64,000 nt of DNA from Schlegelella_A sp963778525 (GTDB lineage Bacteria > Pseudomonadota > Gammaproteobacteria > Burkholderiales > Burkholderiaceae_C): contig CAVZUJ010000009.1 in NCBI GenBank assembly GCA_963778525.1, forward strand, positions 496,001-560,000, given 5' to 3'. A program made the translations under genes and the position numbers. Below, one piece after another: positions 55,856 to 64,000 of the stretch; position 1 is the stretch's first letter, and each line of letters begins with the position of its first letter. Below the pieces are notes generated by a model. The model was not told the DNA's origin. It worked only from the letters and a program-made list of their open reading frames with translations, and searched no databases.

Positions 55856-56749
55856 ATGAGCATCCTGATCGACAAGAACACGCGTGTCATCACGCAGGGC
55901 ATCACCGGCAAGACCGGCCAGTTCCACACCCGCATGTGCCGCGAGTACGCCAACGGCAAGGCCTGCTTCGTCGCCGGCGTCAATCCGAAGAAGGCCGGCG
56001 AGGATTTCGAGGGCATCCCGATCTTCGCCAGCGTCAAGGAAGCGGCGAAGCAGACCGGAGCCACGGTGAGCGTGATCTACGTGCCGCCCGCCGGCGCCGC
56101 TGCCGCGATCTGGGAGGCGGTGGAGGCCGAGCTCGACCTCGCCATCTGCATCACCGAAGGCATTCCGGTTCGCGACATGCTCGAGGTCAAGAGCCGGATG
56201 CGCGCCCGCGAAGCTGCCGGAGCGAAGAAGACCTTGCTGCTCGGGCCGAACTGCCCCGGCCTCATCACTCCCGACGAGATCAAGATCGGCATCATGCCCG
56301 GCCACATTCACCGCAAGGGTCGGGTCGGCGTGGTCAGCCGATCGGGAACGCTCACCTACGAAGCGGTGGCCCAGCTCACCGAAGTGGGCCTTGGCCAGTC
56401 GAGCGCCGTCGGCATCGGCGGCGACCCGATCAACGGGCTGAAGCACATCGACATCATGAAGCTCTTCAACGACGACCCGGGCACCGATGCCGTCGTCATG
56501 ATCGGCGAGATCGGCGGCTCCGACGAGGCCGACGCAGCGCGCTGGTGCAAGGACCACATGAGAAAGCCCATCGTCGGCTTCATCGCCGGCGTCACCGCGC
56601 CGCCGGGCAAGCGCATGGGCCACGCCGGCGCGCTGATCTCGGGCGGTGCCGACACCGCCGATGCCAAGCTCGCGGTCATGGAAGAGTGCGGCTTCACCGT
56701 GACGCGCAATCCGTCAGAGATGGGCCGCCTGATGAAGGCCTTGCTCTAG
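55856..56749 (+). CDS. sucD: Succinyl-CoA synthetase subunit alpha
   Basis: CoA-binding, phosphorylated subunit. The 297-residue chain starts MSILIDKNTRVITQGITGKTGQFHT, contains the CoA-site loop GIGGDPINGL and the phospho-histidine H256 in PPGKRMGHAGALISGG. It is directly downstream of sucC and ends 28 bp before the TerC gene on the same strand. Confidence 0.97.
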   Translation: MSILIDKNTRVITQGITGKTGQFHTRMCREYANGKACFVAGVNPKKAGEDFEGIPIFASVKEAAKQTGATVSVIYVPPAGAAAAIWEAVEAELDLAICITEGIPVRDMLEVKSRMRAREAAGAKKTLLLGPNCPGLITPDEIKIGIMPGHIHRKGRVGVVSRSGTLTYEAVAQLTEVGLGQSSAVGIGGDPINGLKHIDIMKLFNDDPGTDAVVMIGEIGGSDEADAARWCKDHMRKPIVGFIAGVTAPPGKRMGHAGALISGGADTADAKLAVMEECGFTVTRNPSEMGRLMKALL

Positions 56750-56777
56750 GGCCACCACAGGGCGGCAACCGCTTTCG

Positions 56778-57476
56778 ATGGATCTGACTTCGGGCGCCGT
56801 CTGGGGCGCCCTCGGCGCGATCGTCGTCGTCAATCTGCTGCTCTCGGCCGACAACGCCGTCGTGATCGCCCTGGCGGCGCGAAGGCTGCCACGGGCGCAG
56901 CAACGCAGCGCGATCTTCTGGGGCAGCGTCGCCGCCGTCGCGCTGCGCATCGTCCTCACGATCGCCGCCGTACAGCTCCTGCAGATCCCCTACCTCAAGG
57001 TCGCCGGAGCAGTGGCGCTGCTCTGGATCGGCGCGCGGCTGCTGGCGGATTCCGAAGAGAGCGCCGCCACGACGGCAATGCTCGGACCCGGCGCAGCCGT
57101 ACGCACCATCCTCCTTGCCGATCTGGTGATGAGCATCGACAACGTCATTGCCGTCGTCGGCGCCGCCGATGCCGCGCCGCCGAGCAATCGCGTGCTGCTG
57201 ATCGCCATCGGCCTGGCGATGTCGATCCCGCTGGTGATCCTCGGGAGCACCCTCCTGACGCGCGTGATGGAGCGCTTTCCGATCATCGTCCTGCTGGGCG
57301 CGACCTTGCTCGGCTTCCTCGCCGGCCAGATGCTGGTCTCCGATCCGGCGACCTGTTCCTGGTTCGCCGCGCACGTGCCCAATCCCGAACTGATCCTCGG
57401 CGCCGGCGGCGCTGCCGTGGTGATCGGCCTCGGGCAATGGTTGCGCCGCCGGGGGTCGCGGCGGGAACCGGCTTGA
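56778..57476 (+). CDS. TerC/YjbE family integral membrane protein
   Basis: The 232-residue protein has about seven membrane segments and two copies of the family's acidic motif, LLLSADNAVVIALAAR (about 21-36) and LADLVMSIDNVIAVVGAA (about 115-132). Members are implicated in metal export or homeostasis, including manganese efflux in some species. The name tellurite resistance is historical. It may share a transcript with sucCD. Confidence 0.87.
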   Translation: MDLTSGAVWGALGAIVVVNLLLSADNAVVIALAARRLPRAQQRSAIFWGSVAAVALRIVLTIAAVQLLQIPYLKVAGAVALLWIGARLLADSEESAATTAMLGPGAAVRTILLADLVMSIDNVIAVVGAADAAPPSNRVLLIAIGLAMSIPLVILGSTLLTRVMERFPIIVLLGATLLGFLAGQMLVSDPATCSWFAAHVPNPELILGAGGAAVVIGLGQWLRRRGSRREPA

Positions 57477-57524
57477 ACCGAGGCACAATCTCCTGCGCCG
57501 AACGCTCCCGCGCCTTTCACTTTC

Positions 57525-58316
57525 GTGCCGATGATGACGCTCGAGTTCCACTGCGCTTCCGACACCGGAAGGGCGCGCAACAACAACGAGGATTCCGCCG
57601 TTGTCGACGAGGCATCGTCGCTGGTGGTGCTCGCCGACGGCATGGGCGGCTACAACGCCGGCGAAGTCGCCAGCGGCATGTGCACCTCGTTCATCAAGAC
57701 CGAGCTCGGACGCTGGCTCTCCGAGGCCTCGGAGTCGGCCACCGACACCGACGTGCGCCGGGCCATGGACATCTGCGTCGACAACGCCAACCGGGCGATC
57801 TTCAACGCCGCCAACTCGAACCCGCAGTACGCCGGCATGGGCACGACGCTGGTCGTCGGCGTCTTTCGCGAGAACCGGCTCCTGCTGGGCCATGTAGGCG
57901 ATTCGCGCGCCTACCGGCTGCGCTCCGGACGCCTGGCCCAGATCACTCACGACCACTCGTTGCTGCAGGAGCAGATCGACTCCGGGCTGATCACGGCCGA
58001 GCAGGCGGCGTTCTCGGCGAACAAGAACCTCGTGACCCGCGCCGTCGGCGTCGAGGACACGGTGTTGCTCGAGACCCACTTGCACGACGTGCTGCCGGGC
58101 GACATCTACCTGCTCTGCTCCGACGGCCTCTCCGACATGCTGGACGATGAAACGATCGGCCAGTTGTTGCAGAGTTGCGAATTACTGCCGGAAGGAGCGA
58201 GCGCGCTCATCGACGCGGCCAACGAGGCGGGCGGAAAGGATAATATCTCCGTCGTACTCGTCCGGGTGAGGGGCCCGGCGGGAGCCGCGCGGTCGTGGTG
58301 GCCGTTCCGCCGCTGA
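57525..58316 (+). CDS. PP2C-type protein serine/threonine phosphatase
   Basis: The 263-residue protein has the metal-dependent phosphatase motifs in order: SDTGRARNNNEDS, LADGMGGYNAGEVAS, GMGTTLV, GHVGDSRAYRL, SDGLSDML and GKDNISVVLV. It resembles the stand-alone PrpC/Stp1 enzymes that reverse Hanks-type kinase phosphorylation. The start may be GTG 57525 or ATG 57531/57534. It is paired with an FHA-domain gene 80 bp downstream. No kinase gene is in the window. Confidence 0.9.
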   Translation: MPMMTLEFHCASDTGRARNNNEDSAVVDEASSLVVLADGMGGYNAGEVASGMCTSFIKTELGRWLSEASESATDTDVRRAMDICVDNANRAIFNAANSNPQYAGMGTTLVVGVFRENRLLLGHVGDSRAYRLRSGRLAQITHDHSLLQEQIDSGLITAEQAAFSANKNLVTRAVGVEDTVLLETHLHDVLPGDIYLLCSDGLSDMLDDETIGQLLQSCELLPEGASALIDAANEAGGKDNISVVLVRVRGPAGAARSWWPFRR

Positions 58317-58396
58317 ACGCCGTTCCGGCACCGCCGCCTGCCCGCATCTGACCGGCGGGTCGTCATATAAAGACAAGGGACTCGAGGTCGCAAAGC

Positions 58397-59074
58397 ATGG
58401 GCAAACTGGTGGTATCGCTCGACGGTGTCGTGATCAAGGAAGTACAGATCACGAAGGACAAGACCACCCTTGGCCGCCGCCCGTACAACGACATCGTCAT
58501 CGACAACCTCGCCGTCAGCGGCGAGCACGCGGTTCTGCAGATGGTGGGTCAGGACGTCTTCATCGAAGACCTGAACAGCACCAACGGCACCTACATCAAC
58601 GGCAAGGCCGTCAAGAAGCAGCTGCTCGCCCACAACGACACCGTCGAGGTCGGCAAGTACAAGATCAAGTTCATGGTCGACGACGGCGCCGACTATGAGA
58701 AGACGATGATCATGAAGCCCGGCACGATGTCGGCCACAGGCGGCTACACCTCGAGCGGGCGGGCGTCCGGATTCGGCGCCCTCGCCGGCGGCGGGCAGGG
58801 CTCGGCCATCGGCCCGGCCACCATTCGCGTCATGAACGGCGCAGCAGCCGGCCGCGAAGTGATGCTCACCAAGGTCGTGACCACGGTCGGCAAGCCCGGC
58901 GTGCAGGTCGCGTCGATCACCAAACGGCCCACCGGCTACGTGCTCGCGCACGTCGAAGGCACGGCCCGGCCCACGGTCAACAGCACGCCGCTCGTCGGCG
59001 AGACCGTCGGGTTGAAGAACGGCGACGTGATCGAGCTGGCCGGCACGCAGATGCAGTTCGTGCAGGCGGCCTGA
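58397..59074 (+). CDS. FHA-domain protein
   Basis: The 225-residue protein has an FHA domain in its first about 100 residues with the phosphothreonine-binding pattern TLGRRPYNDIVIDNLAVSGEHAVLQ and LNSTNGTYING. A glycine/serine-rich linker follows, then a second beta-rich domain (VMNGAAAGREVMLTKVVTTVGKPGVQV) that looks like a divergent FHA fold. A TATAAA -10-like element lies at 58366-58371. Together with the upstream phosphatase it suggests phospho-signalling, though the kinase is missing here. Confidence 0.85.
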   Translation: MGKLVVSLDGVVIKEVQITKDKTTLGRRPYNDIVIDNLAVSGEHAVLQMVGQDVFIEDLNSTNGTYINGKAVKKQLLAHNDTVEVGKYKIKFMVDDGADYEKTMIMKPGTMSATGGYTSSGRASGFGALAGGGQGSAIGPATIRVMNGAAAGREVMLTKVVTTVGKPGVQVASITKRPTGYVLAHVEGTARPTVNSTPLVGETVGLKNGDVIELAGTQMQFVQAA

Positions 59075-59315
59075 GGCTGCCGTTTCAGTCGCGGCCAGGC
59101 GGCCGGTCCCTGCCGTCGGGCTTGGCGAGCGGCCGGGCGTGATGCATTTCACGCTTCGCACCGAGCACGGGGCGGATCACCCCCGCACCCGCCGCAAACG
59201 CGACATAGGGCGCTTGTGCGCCGGCCGTTCTCACGGGAACATCGCGTGCCGGCACACGATTCGCCTCTCATTTCGCTGCCGCTTCGTCGCAACCGCACTC
59301 CACCACGGCAGCTTC

Positions 59316-60119
59316 ATGATCGTTCAGGTTCTAGGCTGCTCCGGGTCCATCGCGGCCGGCTGCAAGACCACGGCCTTCCTTCTCGACCACGACGTGCTGG
59401 TCGACGCCGGCACCGGCGTGGGCGACCTGCCCCTGGAAGCGCTGGCGAAAGTCGAGCACATCCTCATCAGCCATTCGCATCTCGATCATGTGTTGTCGAT
59501 CGGGCTGCTCGCCGACAGCGTGATGCGTGCCCGCTGCGCCGAGACGTACGGGCCGATCCGCGTGCACGCCCTGCCCGAAACGCTGGCCGCCTTGCGAACC
59601 CATATCTTCAACGGCGTGATCTGGCCCGACTTCACGCGCCTGCCGAGCGCGCAGCATCCGGTGCTCGCCCTCGTGCCCATCGCCGTCGGCGAGACACTGA
59701 CGCTCGGCGGCAAGCGGATCGAGGTCTTGCCGGCCCTGCACACCGTGCCCGCCGTCGGTTTCGCGATCGACGGCGGCGCCGCCGGCTGGTGGGTCTACAC
59801 CGGCGACACCGGCCCGAATCCGGCGCTCTGGCTGCGGCTGCGCGACATGAAGGTCGCGCACCTCGTGATCGAGACCGCATTCGGAGACGACGAAAGCCAG
59901 CTCGCGCGCATCAGCCGCCACCTGTGCCCGTCGGTGCTCGGCCAGGAGCTGCAGCACCTCGCCGGCAGCGTCGACGTGCACATCACCCACATCAAGCCAG
60001 GCGAGCTCGAGGCCGTGATGGCCGAGATCGGCCGCCTCGACACGCCGCATCGGATCAGCGCCCTGGAAGCGGGCACCACGATGACGCTCGACGCCGAGCC
60101 GGCGCGGGCCTATGCCTGA
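59316..60119 (+). CDS. Metallo-beta-lactamase-fold hydrolase, possible class II 3',5'-cyclic-nucleotide phosphodiesterase
   Basis: The 267-residue protein starts MIVQVLGCSGSIAAGCKTTAFLLD and has the metal motif HSHLDH (about 52-57), a DAGTGVGDL segment near 31-39, the ETAFGDDE acidic part and the late HITHIKPGE. The order and the GDLPLEAL/IHTLPETL-type text resemble class II cAMP phosphodiesterases. Assignment to cAMP rather than another phosphodiester is an inference. A longer frame to 59139 is unlikely to be translated. It lies 200 bp before the pilin genes. Confidence 0.72.
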   Translation: MIVQVLGCSGSIAAGCKTTAFLLDHDVLVDAGTGVGDLPLEALAKVEHILISHSHLDHVLSIGLLADSVMRARCAETYGPIRVHALPETLAALRTHIFNGVIWPDFTRLPSAQHPVLALVPIAVGETLTLGGKRIEVLPALHTVPAVGFAIDGGAAGWWVYTGDTGPNPALWLRLRDMKVAHLVIETAFGDDESQLARISRHLCPSVLGQELQHLAGSVDVHITHIKPGELEAVMAEIGRLDTPHRISALEAGTTMTLDAEPARAYA

Positions 60120-60149
60120 CGGCGCGTCTTTGCAAGCGCGCCAGCGATC

Positions 60150-60219
60150 GTGACCAAATGCGTCAGCCCTGACCCGATCGGCGCCGGTCCGGCCGCGATT
60201 GGTGACCGTTTGTGTCAGC
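60150..60219 (+). promoter_or_regulatory. Two candidate enhancer-binding-protein dyads upstream of pilA
   Basis: GTGACCAAATGCGTCAGC (60150-60167) and GTGACCGTTTGTGTCAGC (60202-60219) share a TGAC-N7-GTCA dyad and are 52 bp apart, about five helical turns. They end 39 bp upstream of the sigma-54 -24 element. This geometry suits a hexameric activator such as PilR, but the motif is not one I can match to a published site. Confidence 0.55.
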
Positions 60220-60257
60220 TCGCTGGTTGCAGTTCACGCTTTTCGGCACTTGCGGCG

Positions 60258-60273
60258 TGGCACGGCCTCTGCA
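60258..60273 (+). promoter_or_regulatory. Sigma-54 promoter of the pilin gene
   Basis: TGGCACGGCCTCTGCA matches the -24/-12 consensus TGGCACG-N4-TTGCA with one mismatch (C for T) and the required spacing between the GG and GC. It ends 45 bp before the pilin ATG, predicting transcription from about 60284. RpoN-dependent pilA promoters are known from Pseudomonas and related bacteria. Confidence 0.75.
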
Positions 60274-60318
60274 ATGAGTAGAGGGTCTTTCCACCCCACT
60301 TTCAAACGGGAGCTCTCC

Positions 60319-60850
60319 ATGAAGCGTTCTATCCAACAGGGTTTCACCCTGATCGAATTGATGATCGTGGTCGCGATCATCGGCATCCTGGCGGCGGTTG
60401 CGCTGCCGGCGTATCAGGACTACACGAAGCGGGCGAAGGTCACGGAAGGCGTCGTCGGCGCCTCGATCGCGCCAAGGTCACCGTCTCCGAGGGCATTTCA
60501 GTCCAACGGCATGGCCGGCGTGACCGCGGGCAGCCGCAGCCGTCAACGCGCAGAACAACAACTCCAAGTACGTCAGCCGACATCGCCGATCGGCGCGCCG
60601 CCACCGGTGTGATCACCGTGACCTACGATCAATGCAACAACGGGACTGCCGGCTGGTGCGGACAGATGACGCTGGTCTTCACCCCGGGCGTCAAGGACGG
60701 CAAGCGGGGCCAGCTGCGCTGCCGATGGCTTGCGGGTTCCATCGACTGGGGCTGCTCGAGCGTGACCCGCCACGGCGACTGGCCGCGGTTCACTACCGCG
60801 GTGGTCTGGGACCGCTGCCGGCCAAGTACGCGCCGGGCGAGTGCCGCTAG
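60319..60850 (+). pseudogene. pilA: Type IV major-pilin-like gene 1 (pilA-type), frames broken
   Basis: Begins with a prepilin leader, MKRSIQQG, followed by FTLIELMIVVAIIGILAAVALPAYQDYTKRAKVTEG, with the conserved Glu at position 5 after cleavage and the hydrophobic helix. The later part, NAQNNNSKYVS, ITVTYDQCNNGTAGWCGQMTLVFTPGVKDGK, SIDWGCSS and LPAKYAPGECR, is spread over three frames; a TAG at 60848 ends it. The expected size is about 175 residues. The four-cysteine arrangement (CNN..WCG..WGC..GECR) suggests disulfide-bonded loops. A sigma-54 promoter precedes it. Confidence 0.78.
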
Positions 60851-60919
60851 GCGCTTGACCAGGAAAGCCTCGAGAGGCCGGGGGTCGTCAAGACCTCCGC
60901 TAACGGGGCGCGCGATGAT

Positions 60920-60943
60920 CGGATGAACAACACGTTTCATCCG
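60920..60943. terminator. Hairpin between the two pilin genes
   Basis: A perfect 8-bp inverted repeat, CGGATGAA and TTCATCCG, with an 8-nt loop lies 70 bp after the first pilin stop and 40 bp before the second pilin start. There is no T-run, so it may be a processing or stabilising structure that sets different levels of the two pilins rather than a full terminator. Confidence 0.35.
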
Positions 60944-60982
60944 TCCCTCCGGCCCCGGTTGTCTTTGGACTCCGGAGTCATC

Positions 60983-61501
60983 ATGAAGCACTCAATCCAA
61001 CAAAGGATTCACCCTCATCGAGTTGATGATCGTGGTTGCGATCATCGGCATCCTGGCGGCCGTGGCCCTGCCCGCCTACCAGGCCTACATGATCCGCGCC
61101 AAGCTGTCGGAAGGCGTCTCGGCGCTTCCGCGACCAAGACCGCGTCATGCGAAGGCTTCGAGACCGGTGGCATGAGGGGCTGACGCTCGACGTTGGACGG
61201 CGTCAACGCTCAGGCCAACAACTCCAAGTACGTCACGAGCATCGTTGCCGCCGACGCGCGGCGCAATCCAGGCGAGATCACGGTCGACCTACACCATCAC
61301 GACAGGGTGGCCGGCGCGGGCAAGACCCTGTCTTGACCCCCGGCGTCAAGACGGGTGCGTTCAGGCCGTGGCGCTGGCCGACGGTCTCGTCGGTCCCTCG
61401 ACTGGGGCTGCTCGAGCGACAGCCGGTCAAGGCGCTGGCCTGGTGGCGGCTGCACGCCTGGCACCGTGCCGGCTCGCTGCGCGCCGAGCGAGTGCCGCTG
61501 A
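60983..61501 (+). pseudogene. Type IV major-pilin-like gene 2, frames broken
   Basis: Starts MKHSIQQ at ATG 60983; one frame break then gives GFTLIELMIVVAIIGILAAVALPAYQAYMIRAKLSEG. The remainder in corrected frames includes NAQANNSKYVTSI, ARRNPGEITVTYT, LTPGVKTGA, LDWGCSS and PARCAPSECR before a TGA at 61499. It is a paralogue of the first pilin, also about 170 residues, with differing loops. Several indels lie inside. No promoter of its own is evident. Confidence 0.72.
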
Positions 61502-61505
61502 GCCG

Positions 61506-61528
61506 GGCATGCCGGAGCGCGGCATGCC
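61506..61528. repeat. Repeated palindrome GGCATGCC
   Basis: The self-complementary octamer GGCATGCC occurs at 61506-61513 and again at 61521-61528, separated by GGAGCGC. The two copies can also pair with each other to form an 8-bp hairpin, just after the second pilin stop and before the terminator at 61587. Confidence 0.35.
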
Positions 61529-61586
61529 ACGCCGAAGCTGCGGTATCCCGCGCTGCTACGAAGCGGCGGCTCGTGTCGCCGGCCTG

Positions 61587-61611
61587 GAGCCCCACTCGGG
61601 GCTCTGTTTTT
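61587..61611 (+). terminator. Rho-independent terminator after the pilin genes
   Basis: A 7-bp GAGCCCC/GGGGCTC stem with a 4-nt ACTC loop is followed by TGTTTTTG. It ends the pilin transcript about 85 bp after the second pilin stop and separates it from the TfpZ-like gene. Confidence 0.8.
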
Positions 61612-61704
61612 GTGGCCGCATGCGGCGCTCCGAGCCGATGCCGATCGCGCCGGTTGAAACGCCGAGCGAGTCTGCCGGCCGCAAGGGCGTCTCCTACACT
61701 CGGC

Positions 61705-62478
61705 ATGGCGATGCACAAACCCCTGAGATCGCGCCGCCGCGCCACTGCCGCGGCATGCCATCTGCTCATCTCGCTGGCCGTCGCCGCGCTGGCGGCGGTT
61801 CTCGTCTTCGTGCTGTGGTATCCCGGCCCGTTTCGCGAGCTGGCCGGCGGCCGAGAGCTGTTCGTCCTGGTCACGTCGGTCGACGTGGTTCTCGGCCCGC
61901 TGCTGACGTTCGCGGTCGTTCAACACGAGCAAGGGCTGGCGGCACCTGCGCCGCGACCTCGCCGTCATTCGCCATCGTCCAGCTCGCCGGCCTGGCCTAT
62001 GGGCTGCATACCGTCTTCATCGCCCGGCCCGTGGCGATGGTCTTCGAGGTCGATCGCTTTCGCATGGTCACCGCGAACGACGTGCGGTCGACGAGTTGTC
62101 GAAGGCACTGCCGACGTACCGGGCGCTGCCGCTGATCGGCCCGCGGCTTCTCGGCGCTCGAACTCCGCGGGCCGGCGCCGAGCACAACGACGCCTGTTCG
62201 AAGGCCTGGCCGGCAACGACGTCAGCAGCCGGCCGATCTTCTGGCAGCCGTACGAGGAATCGAAGGCGCAGGCACTTGCGAAGTCGAGGCCGTTGCGCGT
62301 TCTGCTCGAGCACTACCCGCGCCCACTCAGCGGAGTTGCAGGACTCGCCTGTCGGACCTGCACGCCGACATCGAGACGGGGCGCTTCTTGCCGGCGATGG
62401 CGCGTGGCGACTGGGTCGCGGTGCTCGACAAGAACGGCGAGCGTGCTCGGCTATCTGCCCGTGGAGGGATTCTTCTGA
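61705..62478 (+). pseudogene. TfpZ-like type IV pilin accessory membrane protein, frames broken
   Basis: The N-terminal part is intact: LLISLAVAALAAVLVFVLWYPGPFRELAGGRELFVLVTSVDVVLGPLLTFAVV. Later conserved pieces lie in other frames: LRRDLAVI-type text, QLAGLAYGLHTVFIARPVAMVFEVDRFRMVTANDV, ELPKALPTYRALPLIGPRLL, SRPIFWQPYEESKAQALA and LGYLPVEGFF. Proteins of this kind are encoded next to group IV/V pilins and influence their assembly or modification. Start may be ATG 61705 or 61711. It is immediately followed by the ligase gene. Confidence 0.68.
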
Positions 62479-62479
62479 G

Positions 62480-64000
62480 CACAACGCGTCGCCGGCGACG
62501 ACTCCGATCCTCGGCCCGAGCTGGCTTGTCGGCACCGCCTGCATGGCGATCGTCGCTGCCGACGCTCATCGCCTTCAACGTCGCGCCCTCGGCGACATTC
62601 TTCAACCAGGCGGCCGCATTCGTCGGCTGGGGCGGATTCCTCTCGTTGCTGGCTCTGCCTCGAGCGTCAGGCGCGCTCCGCGCTCGCAAGGCACGCTGGC
62701 GTTGCTGGGCGCGCTCGCCATCGTCGTTGCTCGCGGCGCTCGCCGCTTCGATCTTCGACGTGCGCGCCGTGGTCGCTTTCGTTGTCGTCGGCCGGGACGA
62801 TGCTCAGCTGCGATCTCTGCGTCGTCGCGGTCGGCGCGTGCACCGCGCGTGCCGGCTTCGGCGCGCTGCGCCTTCCGCGCCTTCTGCATCGCGCTTGTTG
62901 TCGCCGGCCTGGCCAGCAGCGCCATCGGGCTCGTCCAGGTCTTCGCGCCGACGCTGCCCGACGGCGAATGGATCGCGATCTCGGCCATTCCCGGCCGCGC
63001 CACCGGCAATCTGCGTCAGCCGAATCACCTGAGCACCCTGCTGCTGTGGTCGGTGGTCGCCGCGGTCTGGCTTGGCGAGGTGAAGACGATTCCCCGCGTC
63101 ATCGCCAACGCGTCGGCCGCCATATTCGTCTATGTCGTCGTGCTTTCTGCCTCGCGGACCGGCGCGCTGGGCATGCTCACGCTGGCCGGTTGGGGCTTGC
63201 TCGATCGCCGCCTGTCGCGCCACACGCGGGTTCTGCTCGCCCTCGCTCCGCTGCTGTACGGCGCCTGCTGGTGGGGCATGACGGAGTGGGCCAACGTCAG
63301 CCACCATCTCTTCGGCGGCCAGACCCGCTTCGGCGGCAGCGGCGACATCTCCAGCTCCCGTTTCGGCATCTGGTCGAACACGCTCTCGCTCATCAAGTCT
63401 CATCCGTGGCTGGGCGTCGGCTTCGGCGACTTCAATTTCGCCTGGACGCTGACGCCGTTCCCCGGCCGCCCGGTGGCGTTCTTCGACCACACCCACAACC
63501 TCCTTCTCAACTTCGCCGTCGAGCTGGGCATCCCGCTCGCGCTGGTCGTGACCGGCCTGATGCTCTACGCGCTCTGGAAGGCGCTCGGCAATGCCCTCGC
63601 CGACGGACGTGAGCTCCCGCCCGACGCGAGCGCGTACGTGCCGTTCCAGCGCGCTGCCTTCGTGATGGTCGTCATGGTCGGCGTGCACAGCATGCTCGAG
63701 TACCCGCTCTGGTATGCCTACTTCCTCCTGCCCACGGCATTCGCGTTCGGCCTCTGCCTGGAGCGGCCCGACCCGGTGGAGATCGAGCGCGCGCAGCGCG
63801 TCGAGCCGAATGTCACGCGCCCGCTCGTGCTGGCGTCGATGCTGCTCATCCTCGGCGGCACGCTGGCGGTCTACGACTACATGCGTGTCGTCATCATCTT
63901 CGAGCCGCCGGCGAAAGCGGCGTCACTCGAGGTGCGCATCGCCGACGGCCGCCACAGCATCCTCTTCTCGCATCACGCCGACTACGCGGCGGCGACGGTG
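62480..64000 (+). CDS. PglL-type O-oligosaccharyltransferase, 5' part frame-broken, 3' end outside the window
   Basis: From about 62880 to the window edge one frame stays open and reads as a polytopic membrane protein with the PglL/Wzy_C pattern: GRATGNLRQPNHLSTLLLW, FFDHTHNLLLNFAVELGIPLAL (catalytic-type His region) and HSMLEYPLWYAYFLLPTAFAFGLCLE. The upstream stretch (SLPTLIAFNVAPSATFFNQAAAFVGWGGFLSLLAL) belongs to the same protein but is shifted; the exact start near 62480 is uncertain. Such enzymes transfer an undecaprenyl-linked glycan to pilin serine or threonine. Its position after pilins and TfpZ supports that role here. Confidence 0.82.

Noticed and set aside
1..64000. CRISPR arrays, insertion sequences, prophage and complete tRNA or rRNA genes
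   Set aside because: None was seen by reading: no regularly spaced repeats, no transposase or integrase, and no complete tRNA-like fold. A search program could still find something missed.

Overview
The window looks like a chromosomal replication-origin region from a high-GC betaproteobacterium, most likely in Burkholderiales (Rubrivivax/Leptothrix/Methylibium-like). The evidence is the block rpmH-rnpA-yidD-yidC-mnmE divergent from dnaA-dnaN-gyrB, a recA-recX pair with a LexA-type operator, and the pairing of gatCAB with mreBCD-mrdA-rodA. The genus is an inference.

Layout. 1-10.5 kb: a PKHD-type dioxygenase cut by the window edge, then gyrB, dnaN and dnaA (minus strand), facing rpmH-rnpA-yidD-yidC-mnmE (plus strand). 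DnaA-box-like sites lie on both sides of dnaA and inside rnpA. 10.7-24.5 kb: a cyclic-nucleotide-binding protein, a CPA2 antiporter, kdsD-kdsC-lptC-SDR, a glycine-rich RNA-binding protein, MarC, a GMC oxidoreductase, a thioredoxin-like protein, an ECF sigma factor, an OmpR-type two-component pair and an HDOD protein. 24.5-34.8 kb: a stretch where almost every gene has a broken reading frame. It holds truncated acyl-CoA ligase, AraC and OmpR remnants, then a peptide-type ABC transporter (fused double ATPase, two permeases) divergent from two tandem solute-binding proteins, and the start of acetoacetyl-CoA synthetase. 34.8-45.4 kb: aacS, a BON-domain protein and flavin reductase, AmpG-type permease, carboxylesterase, xth, pyrE, a DUF4124-like protein and gatCAB. 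45.6-59.1 kb: mreBCD-mrdA-rodA, dctA, recA-recX, sucCD, TerC, a PP2C phosphatase and an FHA protein. 59.3-64 kb: a metallo-beta-lactamase-fold hydrolase resembling class II cAMP phosphodiesterases, then two tandem type IV pilin genes, a TfpZ-like pilin accessory gene and a PglL-type O-oligosaccharyltransferase that runs off the edge.

How the genes fit together. Most of the window is core machinery: replication, tRNA modification and charging, membrane insertion, cell-shape synthesis, LPS-core sugar supply, recombination and the TCA cycle. The most distinctive accessory module is the pilin locus. It has a near-consensus sigma-54 promoter preceded by two dyads about 52 bp apart, which fits activation by a PilR-type enhancer-binding protein. 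The downstream ligase suggests the pilins are O-glycosylated.

Caution. Reading-frame breaks, where they can be localised mostly single extra bases with family sequence intact on both sides, cluster at 24.5-34.8 kb and 60.4-62.9 kb, with single events in the RNA-binding protein gene, gatB and mreD. That pattern fits sequencing or assembly error at least as well as gene decay, so the disrupted genes are annotated as full-length loci with the breaks noted.
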